Source of the DNA: JBFMEX01 sp040752215
GTDB lineage: Bacteria > Pseudomonadota > Alphaproteobacteria > Rhizobiales > Hyphomicrobiaceae
Assembly: GCA_040752215.1 (NCBI GenBank)
Contig: JBFMEX010000024.1
Span: 24,459-88,458 of the forward strand
DNA length: 64,000 bases
Direction: 5' to 3'
The notes beneath the pieces are model-generated. The model did no database searches and was not told where the DNA came from. It saw only the letters and a program-made list of their open reading frames with translations. Position numbers and translations under genes: made by a program. Of the stretch, positions 38,818 to 47,382 are shown one piece after another (the stretch's first letter is position 1; each line of letters opens with the position of its first letter).

Positions 38818-39213
38818 ATGGCCGCGACGTTCAAATTCGAGCTGGTCAGCCCCGAGCGGGTGGTCCTCTTGATCGATGCCGACGAGGTGATCCTCCCCGG
38901 CTCGGAGGGGCAGATGGGCGTGCTGGCCGGACATGCCCCGGTGGTCTCGACCCTCAACCCCGGCGTCATCACCGTCGTGATCGGCAACAACCGGCGTCGC
39001 GTCTACGTCAACGGGGGCTTCGCCGAGGTACGTCCCGATCAGGTGACCGTGCTCGCCGAGCAGGCCCAAGACGTCGACCAGATGAGCGCGTCGGCGATCG
39101 CCGCCGAGCTGGAGCGCGCCAGGCAGGCGCTGACAGAGGCCAGCGGCGACGAGGCCGTGCGCATCGCCAACGAGGCGGTTACCGTGCTCTCGGGCCTGAA
39201 ACCCGAACGCTGA
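38818..39213 (+). CDS. atpC: F1F0 ATP synthase subunit epsilon
   Basis: 131 residues. It couples gamma rotation and can inhibit ATP hydrolysis. The N-terminal beta sandwich (FKFELVSPERVVLL, EVILPGSEGQMGVLAGHAP) and the shorter helical C-terminus (ELERARQALTEASGD) are as usual in alphaproteobacteria. It is separated from the rest of the operon by a terminator-like hairpin. It ends three bases before the stop of the convergent rppH-like gene. Confidence 0.96.
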   Translation: MAATFKFELVSPERVVLLIDADEVILPGSEGQMGVLAGHAPVVSTLNPGVITVVIGNNRRRVYVNGGFAEVRPDQVTVLAEQAQDVDQMSASAIAAELERARQALTEASGDEAVRIANEAVTVLSGLKPER

Positions 39214-39216
39214 GTG

Positions 39217-39756
39217 TCACCGCCTCCGCCGGTCGCCGACGAGCGGTGCGAACTCGCTGACCACGCGCTCGTATACCGCCCGCTTGAACGGCACGATCAG
39301 CCGCGGCGCCTCCGCGAGCGGCGCCCACTTCCACGCGTCGAACTCGGCCCGGCGCGGGCCACGCGCCCAAAGATCGATCTCGCGTTCCTCGCCCGTGAAT
39401 CGCATCGCGAACCAGCGCTGGCGCTGGCCGCGGAACCTCCCCTTGAGTGCCACACCGATCAGCTCGTCCGGCAGCTCGTAGGTCAGCCAGCCGGGGATCT
39501 CGGCGACAATCTCCGCGCTCGTGATCCCGGTCTCCTCGGCCAGCTCGCGCAAAGCTGCCGCTCGGGGCTGCTCACCCTTGTCGATTCCACCTTGCGGCAT
39601 CTGCCAGATCGGCCTCGCCCGGTCCCCAGCCCACTTCGGCACCCGGCGGCCGAGCCAGACTTCGCCGCGCGGATTGAGCAGCGCAATCCCGACACAGGGA
39701 CGCAGCGGGAGCAACTCGCGGGTCAGGAAGTCCTTGTCGTGGCGCAACGGCTTCAT
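39217..39756 (-). CDS. rppH: RNA pyrophosphohydrolase (RppH-type Nudix), first copy
   Basis: 179 residues from ATG 39756. RppH removes pyrophosphate from 5'-triphosphate RNAs, starting mRNA decay. The opening LPLRPCVGIALLNPRGEVWLGRR and the WQMPQGGID entry lead into a complete Nudix box (GGIDKGEQPRAAALREL then AEETGI). The QRQRWFAMRF and EFDAWKWAPL motifs follow. Its neighbour at 39908-40426 is a clear paralogue in tandem. Confidence 0.9.
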   Translation of the reverse strand: MKPLRHDKDFLTRELLPLRPCVGIALLNPRGEVWLGRRVPKWAGDRARPIWQMPQGGIDKGEQPRAAALRELAEETGITSAEIVAEIPGWLTYELPDELIGVALKGRFRGQRQRWFAMRFTGEEREIDLWARGPRRAEFDAWKWAPLAEAPRLIVPFKRAVYERVVSEFAPLVGDRRRR

Positions 39757-39907
39757 CGCGGTCCCAATTCCAAGCATGGCGGAGAACGCGAGCACGTGCC
39801 GGCGCGAATCGCGTCGACATGACAATAAAAGGGTGCAATGTCAGTAGTGTGAAATCCACAACTTTCTGGGCCTGACGGCACCGGAATGGACCCCGAGCCG
39901 CCACCGC

Positions 39908-40426
39908 TCACCTTGCCACCGGCTTCACCAACGGCCCCAAATCGGCGATCACCGCGCGGTAGACGTCGCGCTTGAACGGCACGATCAGCTCGAGGAGATC
40001 GGTGACGGGCGCCCAGCGCCAGGCATCGAACTCGATCTCGTGGCCGTCCTCCGGCGTGATTCTGATCTCGCTGTCGGCGCCATGGAAGCGGGCCAGGAAC
40101 CATTTCTGCCGCTGCCCGCGATAGCGTCCGCCCCACACCTTCCCGACCAGAGGCTCCGGCAGGTCGTACTGCTGCCAACCCGCCATCTCGGCGATGATTG
40201 TCGCCGAGCGGATGCCGGTCTCCTCGCGAAGCTCGCGCAGCGCCGCCGCCTCCGGGCTCTCGCCAGCGTCGATGCCGCCCTGCGGCATCTGCCACCACGA
40301 GCCCGGACCCTCGGGTTGCCGATAGCGACCCTCGGCGCGCCGACCGATCCACACCAGCCCGTCGGCGTTGACCAGCATGACCCCTACGCAGGGCCGGTAG
40401 CCGAGGCTGCTTGGGTCGATGGTCAT
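39908..40426 (-). CDS. rppH: RNA pyrophosphohydrolase (RppH-type Nudix), second copy
   Basis: 172 residues from ATG 40426, with AGGA nine bases upstream. It has the same architecture as the neighbouring copy: YRPCVGVMLVNADGLVWIGRR, WQMPQGGIDAGES, a full Nudix box ending REETGI, RGQRQKWFLARF and EFDAWRWAPV. The two differ through the substrate-facing loops, so this is an old duplication rather than a recent one. Which copy is the main decapping enzyme cannot be told from sequence. Confidence 0.9.
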   Translation of the reverse strand: MTIDPSSLGYRPCVGVMLVNADGLVWIGRRAEGRYRQPEGPGSWWQMPQGGIDAGESPEAAALRELREETGIRSATIIAEMAGWQQYDLPEPLVGKVWGGRYRGQRQKWFLARFHGADSEIRITPEDGHEIEFDAWRWAPVTDLLELIVPFKRDVYRAVIADLGPLVKPVAR

Positions 40427-40537
40427 GAAACCATTCCTCGCTGGATTGCCATGGCGGCCGCTCGACATCGCCTGCTGCCGGCTGCCGGCTGCCTATCGCC
40501 CACTGCCTGCTGCCGGCCTTACCGCACCCGTTGCCAC

Positions 40538-40567
40538 AAATAAAGCGGGCGCCCAGGGGCGCCCGCT
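40538..40567 (-). terminator. Rho-independent terminator of envC-ctpA
   Basis: An eleven-pair stem AGCGGGCGCCC/GGGCGCCCGCT has a very tight centre. Read on the minus strand it is followed by TTATTTG. It lies 55 bases past the ctpA stop. Confidence 0.8.
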
Positions 40568-40621
40568 CGCAATGCAATCACTCGGCTTCGGCCGCGCCGG
40601 ACGGCGTCGACGGCCATCCGC

Positions 40622-41995
40622 TCAGTTTGCCCTTTTCTCCGCCTTCTCGAGCTCCTGAGCGGCCGGCTTCTGCCCGGCGTCGCTGGTCGTCGCCTCCTTG
40701 GCCGTGCCGCGCAACATCGCCAGCGCATACTGCAGCTGGGTGTCCTTCTCCGGCTCCTTCGGCACGTAGGCCGATGAGCCCGAGCCTTCCTTCTCCTCGG
40801 CATCGTTCTTAAGGTGGCCCCTCAGGCTCGACTCGCCGCGCGGCTTGTCGGCGGCGGTGGTCGTCTTCTTCTTCAGCTCCTCCGGCAGCTCCTGCTCGAC
40901 GATGATGTCGGGCTCGATGCCCTTGGCCTGGATCGAGCGGTTCGAGGGCGTGTAATAGCGCGCCGTCGTCAACCGGATCGCCCCGTTGGCGCCGAGCGGA
41001 ATGATGGTCTGCACGGACCCTTTGCCGAACGAGCGGGTGCCGATGACCGTCGCCCGCTTGTGATCCTGCAGCGCGCCGGCGACGATCTCCGACGCCGAGG
41101 CCGAGCCGCCGTTGATCAGCACGATCACCTTCTTGCCGTCGGCGACGTCACCCGGCCGCGCCTGACTGCGCTGCGTCTCCTCGTTGTTGCGGCCCTTGGT
41201 CAGCACGATCGCGCCGCGATCGAGGAAATCGTCGCTGACCGAGATGGCCTGGTCGAGCAGGCCGCCGGGATTGTTCCTGAGATCGATGATGTAGCCCTTG
41301 AGGTCCTTGCCGATCGACTTCTTCAGGCTTTCGACCGACTTGACGAGGTTGGTGTGGGTCTGCTCGTTGAACGTGGAGACCTTGATGTAGCCGACGTCGT
41401 TCTCGGCCCGCGCCTTGACGGCGTTGATGCGAATGATGTCACGCACGATCTTGAATTCGAGCGGATCGTCGACACCCTTGCGCACCACGGTCAGAGTGAT
41501 CGGTGTGTTGACCGGCCCGCGCATCTTCTCGACCGCCTGCTCGAGCGTCAGCCCGACGATCTGCTCGTTGTCGAGATGGGTGATGAGGTCGTTCGCTTGC
41601 AGCCCGGCCTTGGCCGCCGGCGTATCGTCGATCGGCGACACTACCTTGACCACACCGTTCTCCATCGTCACCTCGATGCCGAGACCGCCGAACTCGCCGC
41701 GCGTCTGCACCTGCATGTCGCGGAAGTGCTTGGGGCTGAGGTAGGCGGAATGGGGATCGAGCGCCGACAGCATGCCGTTGATGGCGTTCTCGATCAGCTG
41801 CGTGTCATCGGGTTTCTCGACATAGTCGGACCGCACCCGCTCGAGCACGTCGCCGAACAGGTCCAGCTGGCGATATAGCTCCGAGTTCTGCGACGTCGCG
41901 GAGTAGGTCTGCGTCACGTTGAGCACGGTTGTCGCACCGGCCAGCCCCGTCATCAGCAGGAACGTCCAGAAAGCGAAATCGGTCTTGCGCATCAT
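40622..41995 (-). CDS. ctpA: Carboxy-terminal processing protease (S41)
   Basis: 457 residues. A periplasmic serine protease anchored by an N-terminal signal or TM segment (FAFWTFLLMTGLAGATTVL). A PDZ domain spans about residues 90-170 (GGLGIEVTMENGVVKVVSPI). The catalytic dyad is seen as Ser in INGGSASASEIVAG and Lys in GTRSFGKGSVQT. The tail is charged and Lys/Glu-rich. Its start overlaps the envC stop (ATGA), so the two are translationally coupled. In other bacteria such proteases trim envelope proteins including murein hydrolases. Confidence 0.95.
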   Translation of the reverse strand: MMRKTDFAFWTFLLMTGLAGATTVLNVTQTYSATSQNSELYRQLDLFGDVLERVRSDYVEKPDDTQLIENAINGMLSALDPHSAYLSPKHFRDMQVQTRGEFGGLGIEVTMENGVVKVVSPIDDTPAAKAGLQANDLITHLDNEQIVGLTLEQAVEKMRGPVNTPITLTVVRKGVDDPLEFKIVRDIIRINAVKARAENDVGYIKVSTFNEQTHTNLVKSVESLKKSIGKDLKGYIIDLRNNPGGLLDQAISVSDDFLDRGAIVLTKGRNNEETQRSQARPGDVADGKKVIVLINGGSASASEIVAGALQDHKRATVIGTRSFGKGSVQTIIPLGANGAIRLTTARYYTPSNRSIQAKGIEPDIIVEQELPEELKKKTTTAADKPRGESSLRGHLKNDAEEKEGSGSSAYVPKEPEKDTQLQYALAMLRGTAKEATTSDAGQKPAAQELEKAEKRAN

Positions 41996-43464
41996 CCTTG
42001 CACCTTCTGATGACCTTCGACCCACCACGGGTCGGGATCGATCGGTCTGCCGTCCTTGCGAAACTCGACGTAGAGAACGGGCGCGCTCTCCTGGGCGTTG
42101 CCCTGCGATTTAGTCGCCGCGCCGCTCACGGTGCCGATCGGTTCTGCCGCGAGCACGAATTGGCCCGGCTGCACGTCAATTCTCGACAATCCCGCAAGCA
42201 GAACATGATACCCGCCGCCGGCGTTGATGATCAATAGCTTGCCGTAGCTCCGGAACTCGCCCGCATAGACGATCCAACCATCGCACGGCGACGTGATCTG
42301 GGCGCCGGAGCGGGTTTCGAGCACGATACCCTTCGATTCACCCCCATACTGGGTTTTCTCGCCGAACGCCAGCACGCGCCGGCCTTGTGCCGGCATCGGC
42401 AGGCGCGCCTTGGCCTGATGGAACGGGATCGCCGGCTTGATGCGCCCCGTGCTGCCCGGCATCTGCCCGGCCCCGGTCGGCGCCAGCACAACCACCTCCG
42501 GCCGCATCGGCGGTGTTTGCGGCGCGACGTCGACCGGCTTCCGCTCAGTCCCCGCTGCCGGCGGAGTGTCCACAGCCTTTTCGGCACCCGGGGCGCCGGC
42601 CGTGGTCGGAGCATTCGGCTGTGCGACCCCTGCGACCGGCGGGACCGCCGCCACAGACGGCTCGTGACGGGCCTCGGCATCGTATTTGCCGAGATCGGTG
42701 TTATCCGTGATCGTCCTGTCGAGCCGCTGGATCAACTCGTTGAGATCGCCGACCGACTTCGAGATCTCGGCCGCAGCTTGACGTACCTTGACCAGCTCCG
42801 ATTGGCGCTCGGTGAGCGTCTGCTTCTTCTCCTGCATCAGGCCGGCGAGCTTGGTGCGCTGCTCGTTGAGACGATCCGTCTCGGCCTTCAGCTTCTCACT
42901 CTCGGCGCGGTTCTCCGCCACGATCCGGACCAGCTCGTCGAGCTTGCCGGAGAGTGAAAGCGCCTGGTCCCTGAGCTCGGGAAACGTGGTCGCGAGCAGC
43001 ATGGCGCTGCGCACCATCTCCAGCGCATCGTCGCGCCGGGTCATCATCACGGGCGGAGGATTGCGGCCCATGCGCTGCAACGCGCCGAGCAGCTTGGCGA
43101 TCTGGCCGTGCCGCTGCTCCAGCGAGCCACGCAGCAGCTTCTCCTGTGCCTCGAGTTCCCCGAGCCGGGCCTCGATCCGCGTCAGCTGGCCCTCGCTCCG
43201 CTGGATCAGCGCGGCGGTCTCGAGCAGGCGGGCATTGATCCGCTCGCGCTCGGCGTTGAGCTCGTCTGCATCCTCGGCAAGCCACTTGGCGCGGGCCTGC
43301 ACCTTCTCCAGCTCGCCCCGCCTGGCGTCGAGCTTCTCGCGCGTCTCGCTCACCGACGGCGCCTGGGCGGCCGACTGGCTCGCGGCGGTCAGCGCCAGCG
43401 CAAGGGCCAGCCCGGCCGCCCTGCCGAGGCTCGCATGTCGCCGTATCACGCCGCCGATCGCCAA
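41992..43464 (-). CDS. envC: Murein hydrolase activator, EnvC family
   Basis: 490 residues: a signal peptide (GLALALALTAASQSAAQA), coiled coils from about residue 40 to 260, a Pro/Ala-rich linker, and a C-terminal LytM/M23 domain (KGIVLETRSGAQITSPCDGWIVYAGEF to ALYVEFR-like end VLYVEFRKDG). The zinc ligands of active LytM peptidases (H-x3-D and HxH) are missing, which is the mark of EnvC-type activators of amidases. It acts in the periplasm at division sites. It heads an operon with ctpA. Confidence 0.92.
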   Translation of the reverse strand: MAIGGVIRRHASLGRAAGLALALALTAASQSAAQAPSVSETREKLDARRGELEKVQARAKWLAEDADELNAERERINARLLETAALIQRSEGQLTRIEARLGELEAQEKLLRGSLEQRHGQIAKLLGALQRMGRNPPPVMMTRRDDALEMVRSAMLLATTFPELRDQALSLSGKLDELVRIVAENRAESEKLKAETDRLNEQRTKLAGLMQEKKQTLTERQSELVKVRQAAAEISKSVGDLNELIQRLDRTITDNTDLGKYDAEARHEPSVAAVPPVAGVAQPNAPTTAGAPGAEKAVDTPPAAGTERKPVDVAPQTPPMRPEVVVLAPTGAGQMPGSTGRIKPAIPFHQAKARLPMPAQGRRVLAFGEKTQYGGESKGIVLETRSGAQITSPCDGWIVYAGEFRSYGKLLIINAGGGYHVLLAGLSRIDVQPGQFVLAAEPIGTVSGAATKSQGNAQESAPVLYVEFRKDGRPIDPDPWWVEGHQKVQG

Positions 43465-43746
43465 TGCCTGCCCCGCGTCCTGCCTCTCCGCGCCGGCACC
43501 ACCGGCTACCTGCGGCCCCAGCTGCCTGCGGCCTTGTCCGAAGGGGGCCGGCCTGCTGTCGGAACGATAGGTGATTCAATCCTTGAAGACTTCAGAATTA
43601 CGGCATTTGTGGCACCTTCCCGTTACCAAAGCGTGCCCCTGTAGCCACTCTGCCCTGGCTTGGCGAGAAAGCTCGCGCGGAGCCGATTTGCCGGCGCCGG
43701 CCGGCGGGAGTATCTGTCAGCGCCAGAACGCAACCGGACGGTGACC

Positions 43747-43935
43747 ATGCAAGGCATCTTCTTCCACCTGACCACGCTGGCGGTGCTCGCCGTCTTCCTC
43801 GTCCTGCTCGCCGGCCTGTGGACCATGATGCGCGGCAAGAGCCCGAACTTGAGTCAGAAGCTGATGCGCTGGCGGGTCGGCCTCCAGTTCGCGGCGATCG
43901 TCGTCATCATGGTCTTCGTCTGGCTCGGCCGTTGA
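43747..43935 (+). CDS. Twin transmembrane (HIG1-type) protein
   Basis: 62 residues from ATG 43747. Two membrane helices (FHLTTLAVLAVFLVLLAGLW and VGLQFAAIVVIMVFVWLG) are joined by a conserved basic hairpin, MMRGKSPNLSQKLMRWRV. The Q-K-x-M-R-W-R motif matches hypoxia-induced (HIG1) domain proteins, whose mitochondrial relatives tune cytochrome oxidase. It precedes the cobalamin adenosyltransferase gene, a frequent arrangement in the order. Confidence 0.85.
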   Translation: MQGIFFHLTTLAVLAVFLVLLAGLWTMMRGKSPNLSQKLMRWRVGLQFAAIVVIMVFVWLGR

Positions 43936-44037
43936 ACGGCGCCCGGTGCGCACCTCGGCGCGCTCGGCCCTTGACCCACCCTGCCCGCTCACTACGCTGA
44001 CGGCTCGCGACGCGGGCAACGAAAGAGGCCTCACGGC

Positions 44038-44619
44038 ATGGTCGTGCTGAACAAGATCTACACCCGCACCGGCGACGCCGGCACCACCGCGCTCGGATCG
44101 GGCGAGCGGGTGGCCAAGCATGATCGGCGCATCGCCGCTTACGGCACGGTGGACGAGACCAACGCCCAGATCGGCATGGCGCGCGTGCACCTCGGCGGCA
44201 GCCACCCCGGCCTCGACGCCAAGTTGATGCGGATCCAGAACGACCTGTTCGACCTTGGCGCCGACCTGTGCCTGCCGGATCGCGGCGAGAAACCGCCCTA
44301 TGAACCGCTGCGCATGACAGACGCTCAGGTCGAGCGCCTCGAGGCCGAGATCGACGAGATGAACGCCGAGCTGAAGCCGCTACGCTCGTTCGTGCTGCCT
44401 GGCGGCGCGCCGGCCGCTGCCGCGCTGCACGTCGCACGCACCGTGGCGCGCCGCGCCGAGCGGCTGATGGTCGAGCTGGCGGCCTCGCCCGACGAGCCGG
44501 TCTCGGGCCCGGCGCTGCGCTTCATCAACCGCCTTTCGGACTTCCTGTTCGTCGCCAGCCGCTACGTCAACGATCGCGGCAAAAGCGACGTGCTGTGGGT
44601 TCCGGGTCAGAACCGCTGA
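44038..44619 (+). CDS. Cob(I)alamin adenosyltransferase, PduO type
   Basis: 193 residues. It transfers the adenosyl group of ATP to cob(I)alamin to make coenzyme B12. The N-terminal ATP-binding segment KIYTRTGDAGTTAL, YGTVDETNAQIG, SFVLPGGAPAAAALHVART and the C-terminal RFINRLSDFLFVASRYVN are all conserved. PduO/CobA-type assignment rests on these motifs; the unrelated CobO family has a P-loop, which is absent here. Confidence 0.94.
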   Translation: MVVLNKIYTRTGDAGTTALGSGERVAKHDRRIAAYGTVDETNAQIGMARVHLGGSHPGLDAKLMRIQNDLFDLGADLCLPDRGEKPPYEPLRMTDAQVERLEAEIDEMNAELKPLRSFVLPGGAPAAAALHVARTVARRAERLMVELAASPDEPVSGPALRFINRLSDFLFVASRYVNDRGKSDVLWVPGQNR

Positions 44620-44667
44620 GCCACGCACGCTCGCGCTCGCCAACTCCGTGCCAAGGATGCCGCCCCG

Positions 44668-45354
44668 ATGTTCGTACCGCTGAGCGACGACAACCCGCTG
44701 AAGTCGATTCCGTTCCAGTACATGACAGTGCTGCTCATCGCGATCAACGTGATCGTCTATGCGATGTCGGTCGCCGGTCTCGGGGAAGGCGCCATCGTCA
44801 GCTTCGCGGTCGTGCCGAGCGAGCTGCTCGGCACCATCGCCGGCGTCGCGCCGGGCGAGCTCGCTGTGCAATCGATCGCGGTGCCCGAGCGGCTCACGCC
44901 GATCACCTACTCGTTCTTCCACGCCGACGCCATTCATCTGCTCGGCAACATGCTGTTCCTGTGGGTGTTCGGCGACAACGTCGAGGACGCCATGGGACAC
45001 GTCAAGTTCCTCGTCTTCTACCTGCTCTGCGCCGCCGCCGCGGCGATGTTCCATGCCATGATGTCGCCGACCTCGCCTGTGCCGCTGATTGGCGCCAGCG
45101 GCGGCGTGGCCGGCGTGATCGCTGCCTATCTGATGCTCCACCCACGCGTCCGCGTCTGGGTGCTGGTGATGCGCGTCATACCGATGCAGATCTCCGCCGC
45201 TTTCGCGCTCGGCGCCTGGGTGCTGACGCAACTCGTCATGGTCGCCCTGCCGCAGACGGGGCCCGTCGCCTGGTGGGCCCACATCGGCGGGCTGATCGCC
45301 GGCGCGGCGCTGATTCTGGTCATGCGCCGCAAGGGCGTTCCCGTACTTCAGTGA
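44668..45354 (+). CDS. Rhomboid-family intramembrane serine protease
   Basis: 228 residues with six predicted membrane helices. The catalytic dyad is intact: Ser in LIGASGGVAGVIAA and His in WWAHIGGLIAG, with the supporting HLLGNMLFLWVFGDNVED of the second helix region. The first loop (VPSELLGTIAGVAPGE) is short. It follows the adenosyltransferase by 48 bases and may be co-transcribed. Substrates are unknown. Confidence 0.93.
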   Translation: MFVPLSDDNPLKSIPFQYMTVLLIAINVIVYAMSVAGLGEGAIVSFAVVPSELLGTIAGVAPGELAVQSIAVPERLTPITYSFFHADAIHLLGNMLFLWVFGDNVEDAMGHVKFLVFYLLCAAAAAMFHAMMSPTSPVPLIGASGGVAGVIAAYLMLHPRVRVWVLVMRVIPMQISAAFALGAWVLTQLVMVALPQTGPVAWWAHIGGLIAGAALILVMRRKGVPVLQ

Positions 45355-45454
45355 GGGCGACACAGCGAGCGCATGCAAGCTCCGTGAACGCTATTTACCA
45401 AGTTGAGAACAAGAGTTTTCCAACCTGGGCCTTCTTGGCATTCCAGAGGTCCAA

Positions 45455-45483
45455 TTGACACCCGCAAGTGCCGCTCCTAGGCT
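45455..45483 (+). promoter_or_regulatory. Sigma70-type promoter for etfB-etfA
   Basis: The -35 TTGACA (45455-45460), a 17-base spacer and a -10 TAGGCT (45478-45483) lie about 150 bases before the etfB ATG. It is the best such match in the 276-base spacer. Confidence 0.5.
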
Positions 45484-45506
45484 GGCGTTTCGCAAGTGCG
45501 AACGCC
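45484..45506. promoter_or_regulatory. Dyad at the presumed etf transcription start
   Basis: GGCGTT-N11-AACGCC is a perfectly symmetric pair of six-base half-sites immediately after the -10 box. That position is suited to a dimeric repressor; no regulator is identified. Confidence 0.4.
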
Positions 45507-45630
45507 ATTCGGCCGCCGGAAGCGGCGAAATACCGACTTGCCGCGTTCAATAATCGCGCTGCACAACAGCTCGGCTTGCGCCGACGGGGGATGGCCGTCG
45601 GACTGGGGATGGTGAGGAGCTGCTCTGGCG

Positions 45631-46386
45631 ATGAAGATCCTGGTGCCGATCAAACGTGTGGTCGACTACAACGTCAAGATCCGCGTCAAGGCCGACGGCT
45701 CGGGCATCGAGCTCGCCAACGTCAAGATGTCGATGAACCCCTTCGACGAGATCGCCGTCGAGGAGGCGGTCCGCATCAAGGAGCGTGGTCAGGCGAGCGA
45801 GGTCGTGGTGGTCTCGGCCGGGCCGACCAAGGCGCAGGAGACGATGCGCACCGCGATGGCGATCGGCGCCGACCGCGGCATCCTGGTCGAGACCGGCGAG
45901 GGCGACACGCTCGAGCCATTGGCGGTCGCCAAGCTGTTGAAGGCGATCGTCGCGGCCGAGGCGCCGCGACTCGTCATTCTCGGCAAGCAAGCGATCGACG
46001 ACGACTGCAACCAGACCGGCCAGATGCTGGCGGCCCTGCTCGGCTGGCCGCAAGGCACGTTCGCCTCCAAGATCGAGCTGTCAGATTCGAGCGTGACGGT
46101 GACGCGCGAGGTCGACGGCGGCCTAGAGACGCTGAGGCTCGGCCTGCCGGCGGTCGTGACGACCGACCTGCGCCTCAACGAGCCGCGCTACCCGACGCTA
46201 CCCAACATCATGAAGGCCAAGAAGAAGCCGCTCGACGTGAAAAAGCCCGCCGACCTCGGTGTCGACATTGCGCCGCGGCTCGCCGTCTTGAAGACCTCCG
46301 AGCCGGCGACACGCAAGGCCGGCGTGATGGTCAAGACCGTCGCCGAGCTGGTCGAGCGGCTCAGGGTCGAGGCGGGAGTGCTCTGA
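45631..46386 (+). CDS. etfB: Electron transfer flavoprotein beta subunit
   Basis: 251 residues. With EtfA it shuttles electrons from acyl-CoA and other dehydrogenases to ETF-ubiquinone oxidoreductase. It begins MKILVPIKRVVDYNVKIRVK; the AMP-site region (VVVSAGPTKAQETMRTAMAIGADR), GKQAIDDDCNQTG and the ETF-beta tail (TLPNIMKAKKKPLD) are conserved. The stop overlaps the etfA start by one base. Confidence 0.96.
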   Translation: MKILVPIKRVVDYNVKIRVKADGSGIELANVKMSMNPFDEIAVEEAVRIKERGQASEVVVVSAGPTKAQETMRTAMAIGADRGILVETGEGDTLEPLAVAKLLKAIVAAEAPRLVILGKQAIDDDCNQTGQMLAALLGWPQGTFASKIELSDSSVTVTREVDGGLETLRLGLPAVVTTDLRLNEPRYPTLPNIMKAKKKPLDVKKPADLGVDIAPRLAVLKTSEPATRKAGVMVKTVAELVERLRVEAGVL

Positions 46387-47330
46387 TGACCATTTTGCTG
46401 ATCGCCGAGCACAACAACGCCGCGCTCAATGTCGCCACCGCAAAGGCAATGACCGCCGCCAAGGCGCTCGGAGGCGATATCCACGTCCTCGTCGCTGGCA
46501 ACGGCTGCCGCGCGGTCGCCGAGGCCGCGGCCAAGCTCGAAGGCGCCGCGAAAGTGCTGCTCGCCGAGGCGCCGCATCTCGCCAACGCGCTCGCCGAGGA
46601 GCTGGCGGCGCTGATCGTGCCGCTCGCCGCCGATTATGCCGCGGTGGTTGCGCCCGCCACCGCATCCGGCAAGAACGTCATGCCGCGCGTCGCAGCAATG
46701 CTCGACGTGATGCAGATTTCCGACATCACCGCCGTCCTCGCCGCCGACACGTTCGAGCGGCCGATCTATGCCGGCAATGCTCTGCAGCAGGTTCGCTCGA
46801 GCGATGCCAGGAAGGTGATCACCGTCCGCACCGCCGCCTTCCCGGCGGTCGGCACTGGCGGCCCGGCTCCGATCGAGACCATTGCCGCGCCGGCAGCCGT
46901 CGGCATCTCGTCGTTCGAGAAGGCCGAGTTGACCAAGTCCGACCGTCCCGAGCTCGCCTCGGCGCGCATTATCGTCTCCGGCGGTCGCGGCATGGGCTCC
47001 GGCGAGAATTTCACCAAGCTGATCGAGCCCGTCGCCGATCGGCTGGGAGCGGCGGTCGGCGCAAGTCGCGCTGCCGTCGACGCCGGCTTCGTGCCGAACG
47101 ACATGCAGGTCGGCCAGACCGGCAAGGTGGTGGCGCCCGACCTTTACGTCGCGGTCGGCATTTCCGGCGCCATCCAGCACCTCGCCGGCATGAAGGATTC
47201 CAAGATCATCGTCGCCATCAACAAGGACGGCGAGGCCCCGATCTTCCAGATCGCGGACTACGGCCTCGTCGCCGATCTCTTCCAGGCGTTGCCCGAGCTT
47301 GCGGCAGAGCTGGAGAAGTCGGGACGCTGA
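46386..47330 (+). CDS. etfA: Electron transfer flavoprotein alpha subunit
   Basis: 314 residues, carrying the FAD. The N-terminal domain opens TILLIAEHNNAALNVATAKA. The C-terminal FAD domain shows SGGRGMGSGENF, GASRAAVDAGFVPNDMQVGQ, TGKVVAPDLYVAVGISGAIQH and IVAINKDGEAPIF. Coupled to etfB by TGATG-type overlap, and followed after 52 bases by the 3-hydroxybutyryl-CoA dehydrogenase gene, fitting a fatty-acid or hydroxybutyrate electron pathway. Confidence 0.96.
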   Translation: MTILLIAEHNNAALNVATAKAMTAAKALGGDIHVLVAGNGCRAVAEAAAKLEGAAKVLLAEAPHLANALAEELAALIVPLAADYAAVVAPATASGKNVMPRVAAMLDVMQISDITAVLAADTFERPIYAGNALQQVRSSDARKVITVRTAAFPAVGTGGPAPIETIAAPAAVGISSFEKAELTKSDRPELASARIIVSGGRGMGSGENFTKLIEPVADRLGAAVGASRAAVDAGFVPNDMQVGQTGKVVAPDLYVAVGISGAIQHLAGMKDSKIIVAINKDGEAPIFQIADYGLVADLFQALPELAAELEKSGR

Positions 47331-47382
47331 GGGGGCGCGCGAGCGCACAGAGACACGCAGGGGACAGCGAAGGACAACAACG

